A stretch of 32,267 nt of DNA from Anaerolineaceae bacterium UBA4775 (GTDB taxonomy: Bacteria > Chloroflexota > Anaerolineae > Anaerolineales > Anaerolineaceae): assembly GCA_002403205.1 (NCBI GenBank), contig DHHJ01000016.1:1-32267 (forward strand). Direction: 5' to 3'. The notes beneath the pieces were generated by a model that ran no database searches, was not told the DNA's origin, and worked only from the letters and a program-made list of their open reading frames with translations. Below, one piece after another: positions 32,047-32,267 of this stretch (the stretch's first letter is position 1; every line of letters starts with the position of its first letter). Position numbers and translations under genes: made by a program.

Positions 32047-32267
32047 AAAAACGACCCTCGATTCGGGCCGTTTTTTACCCCCACGGGGACCATGGCCCCG
32101 GTTTTAATACCCACTCCCTTTTGAGGACAGAGAGAGGTAAAAAAACGACTCCATGTCAGAGTCGTTGTGGTGCCCCCACGGGGACCATGGCCCCGGTTTT
32201 CACACACAGACCTTGAGGGATTTAAAATTACTCCCAAAACAAAAACGACCCTGGTTACGGGTCGTTG
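32047..32267. repeat. Array of hairpins alternating with an identical 28-bp GC-rich repeat
   Basis: Two exact 28-base copies (32078-32105 and 32173-32200; core GGGGACCATGGCCCC, nearly palindromic) are 95 bases apart. Between and around them are three hairpins with 7-base loops. The first is at 32050-32073 with one mismatch; the next two have perfect 8-bp stems AACGACTC/GAGTCGTT (32144-32166) and AACGACCC/GGGTCGTT (32244-32266). All three are preceded by A runs, so on the minus strand each looks like a terminator. The array continues past the window edge. Confidence 0.75.

Noticed and set aside
32078..32200. CRISPR array
   Set aside because: Two exact 28-base repeats, but the interval is 67 bases and contains a conserved hairpin instead of unique spacers; no cas gene is present.
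32031..32237. Minus-strand 68-residue protein
   Set aside because: It uses a TTG start without a ribosome binding site and runs through the hairpins and GC repeats; the sequence is explained by the repeat array.

Overview
The window reads as a piece of chromosome from a mid-GC bacterium. The best guess is a member of the Chloroflexota, class Anaerolineae. This rests on the overall gene mix (proline/threonine-rich lipoproteins with a concanavalin-like domain, a GTPase with a DUF697 tail, an ECF-type ATPase remnant, a LarA-family racemase) and on family recall rather than any search, so the taxonomy is a moderate-confidence inference. Gene starts mix good GGAGG-type ribosome binding sites with two starts that look leaderless.

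Left part (1-9.7 kb). An intact IS1202/ISNCY-type insertion sequence (about 117-1484) lies just before a tRNA-Pro(GGG) gene that has its own promoter and terminator. Then come a Gfo/Idh/MocA oxidoreductase, a membrane-anchored Mrr-type nuclease, and a block made of two paralogous lipoproteins around a DUF697 GTPase and an alpha-oxoamine synthase resembling bacterial serine palmitoyltransferase. A large GNAT-like protein closes the block.

Centre (9.9-19.5 kb). Eight genes run on one strand, beginning with a FadR-like regulator whose gene carries a FadR-type palindrome across its start codon. Next are an alkylglycerone-phosphate-synthase-like flavoprotein, GlpD, an FGGY kinase, a VOC protein, an M1-like metallopeptidase lipoprotein, a LarA-family enzyme and an alpha/beta hydrolase resembling monoacylglycerol lipases. 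Read together they suggest fatty-acid-sensing control of glycerol/glycerolipid (possibly ether-lipid) metabolism. This is an inference from families and order.

Right part (19.6-32.3 kb). A DJ-1/PfpI protein is divergent from an asymmetric heterodimeric ABC exporter pair. A short promoter-bearing region follows, with a tiny ORF and the 3' remnant of an ECF-type ATPase gene. Then come a cupin plus a divergent DUF692 (MNIO-like) protein, a uronate isomerase, a DtxR-family regulator, and an XRE-cupin regulator. A promoter-plus-terminator unit that could make a small RNA precedes a consensus ABC exporter. A YigZ/IMPACT protein follows, and the window ends inside an array of hairpins and 28-bp repeats.

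The most unusual items are the FadR/AGPS/GlpD module with its start-codon operator, the SPT-like enzyme near a large GNAT protein, the candidate small RNA near 29.08-29.17 kb, the divergent DUF692 protein, and the terminal hairpin/repeat array.
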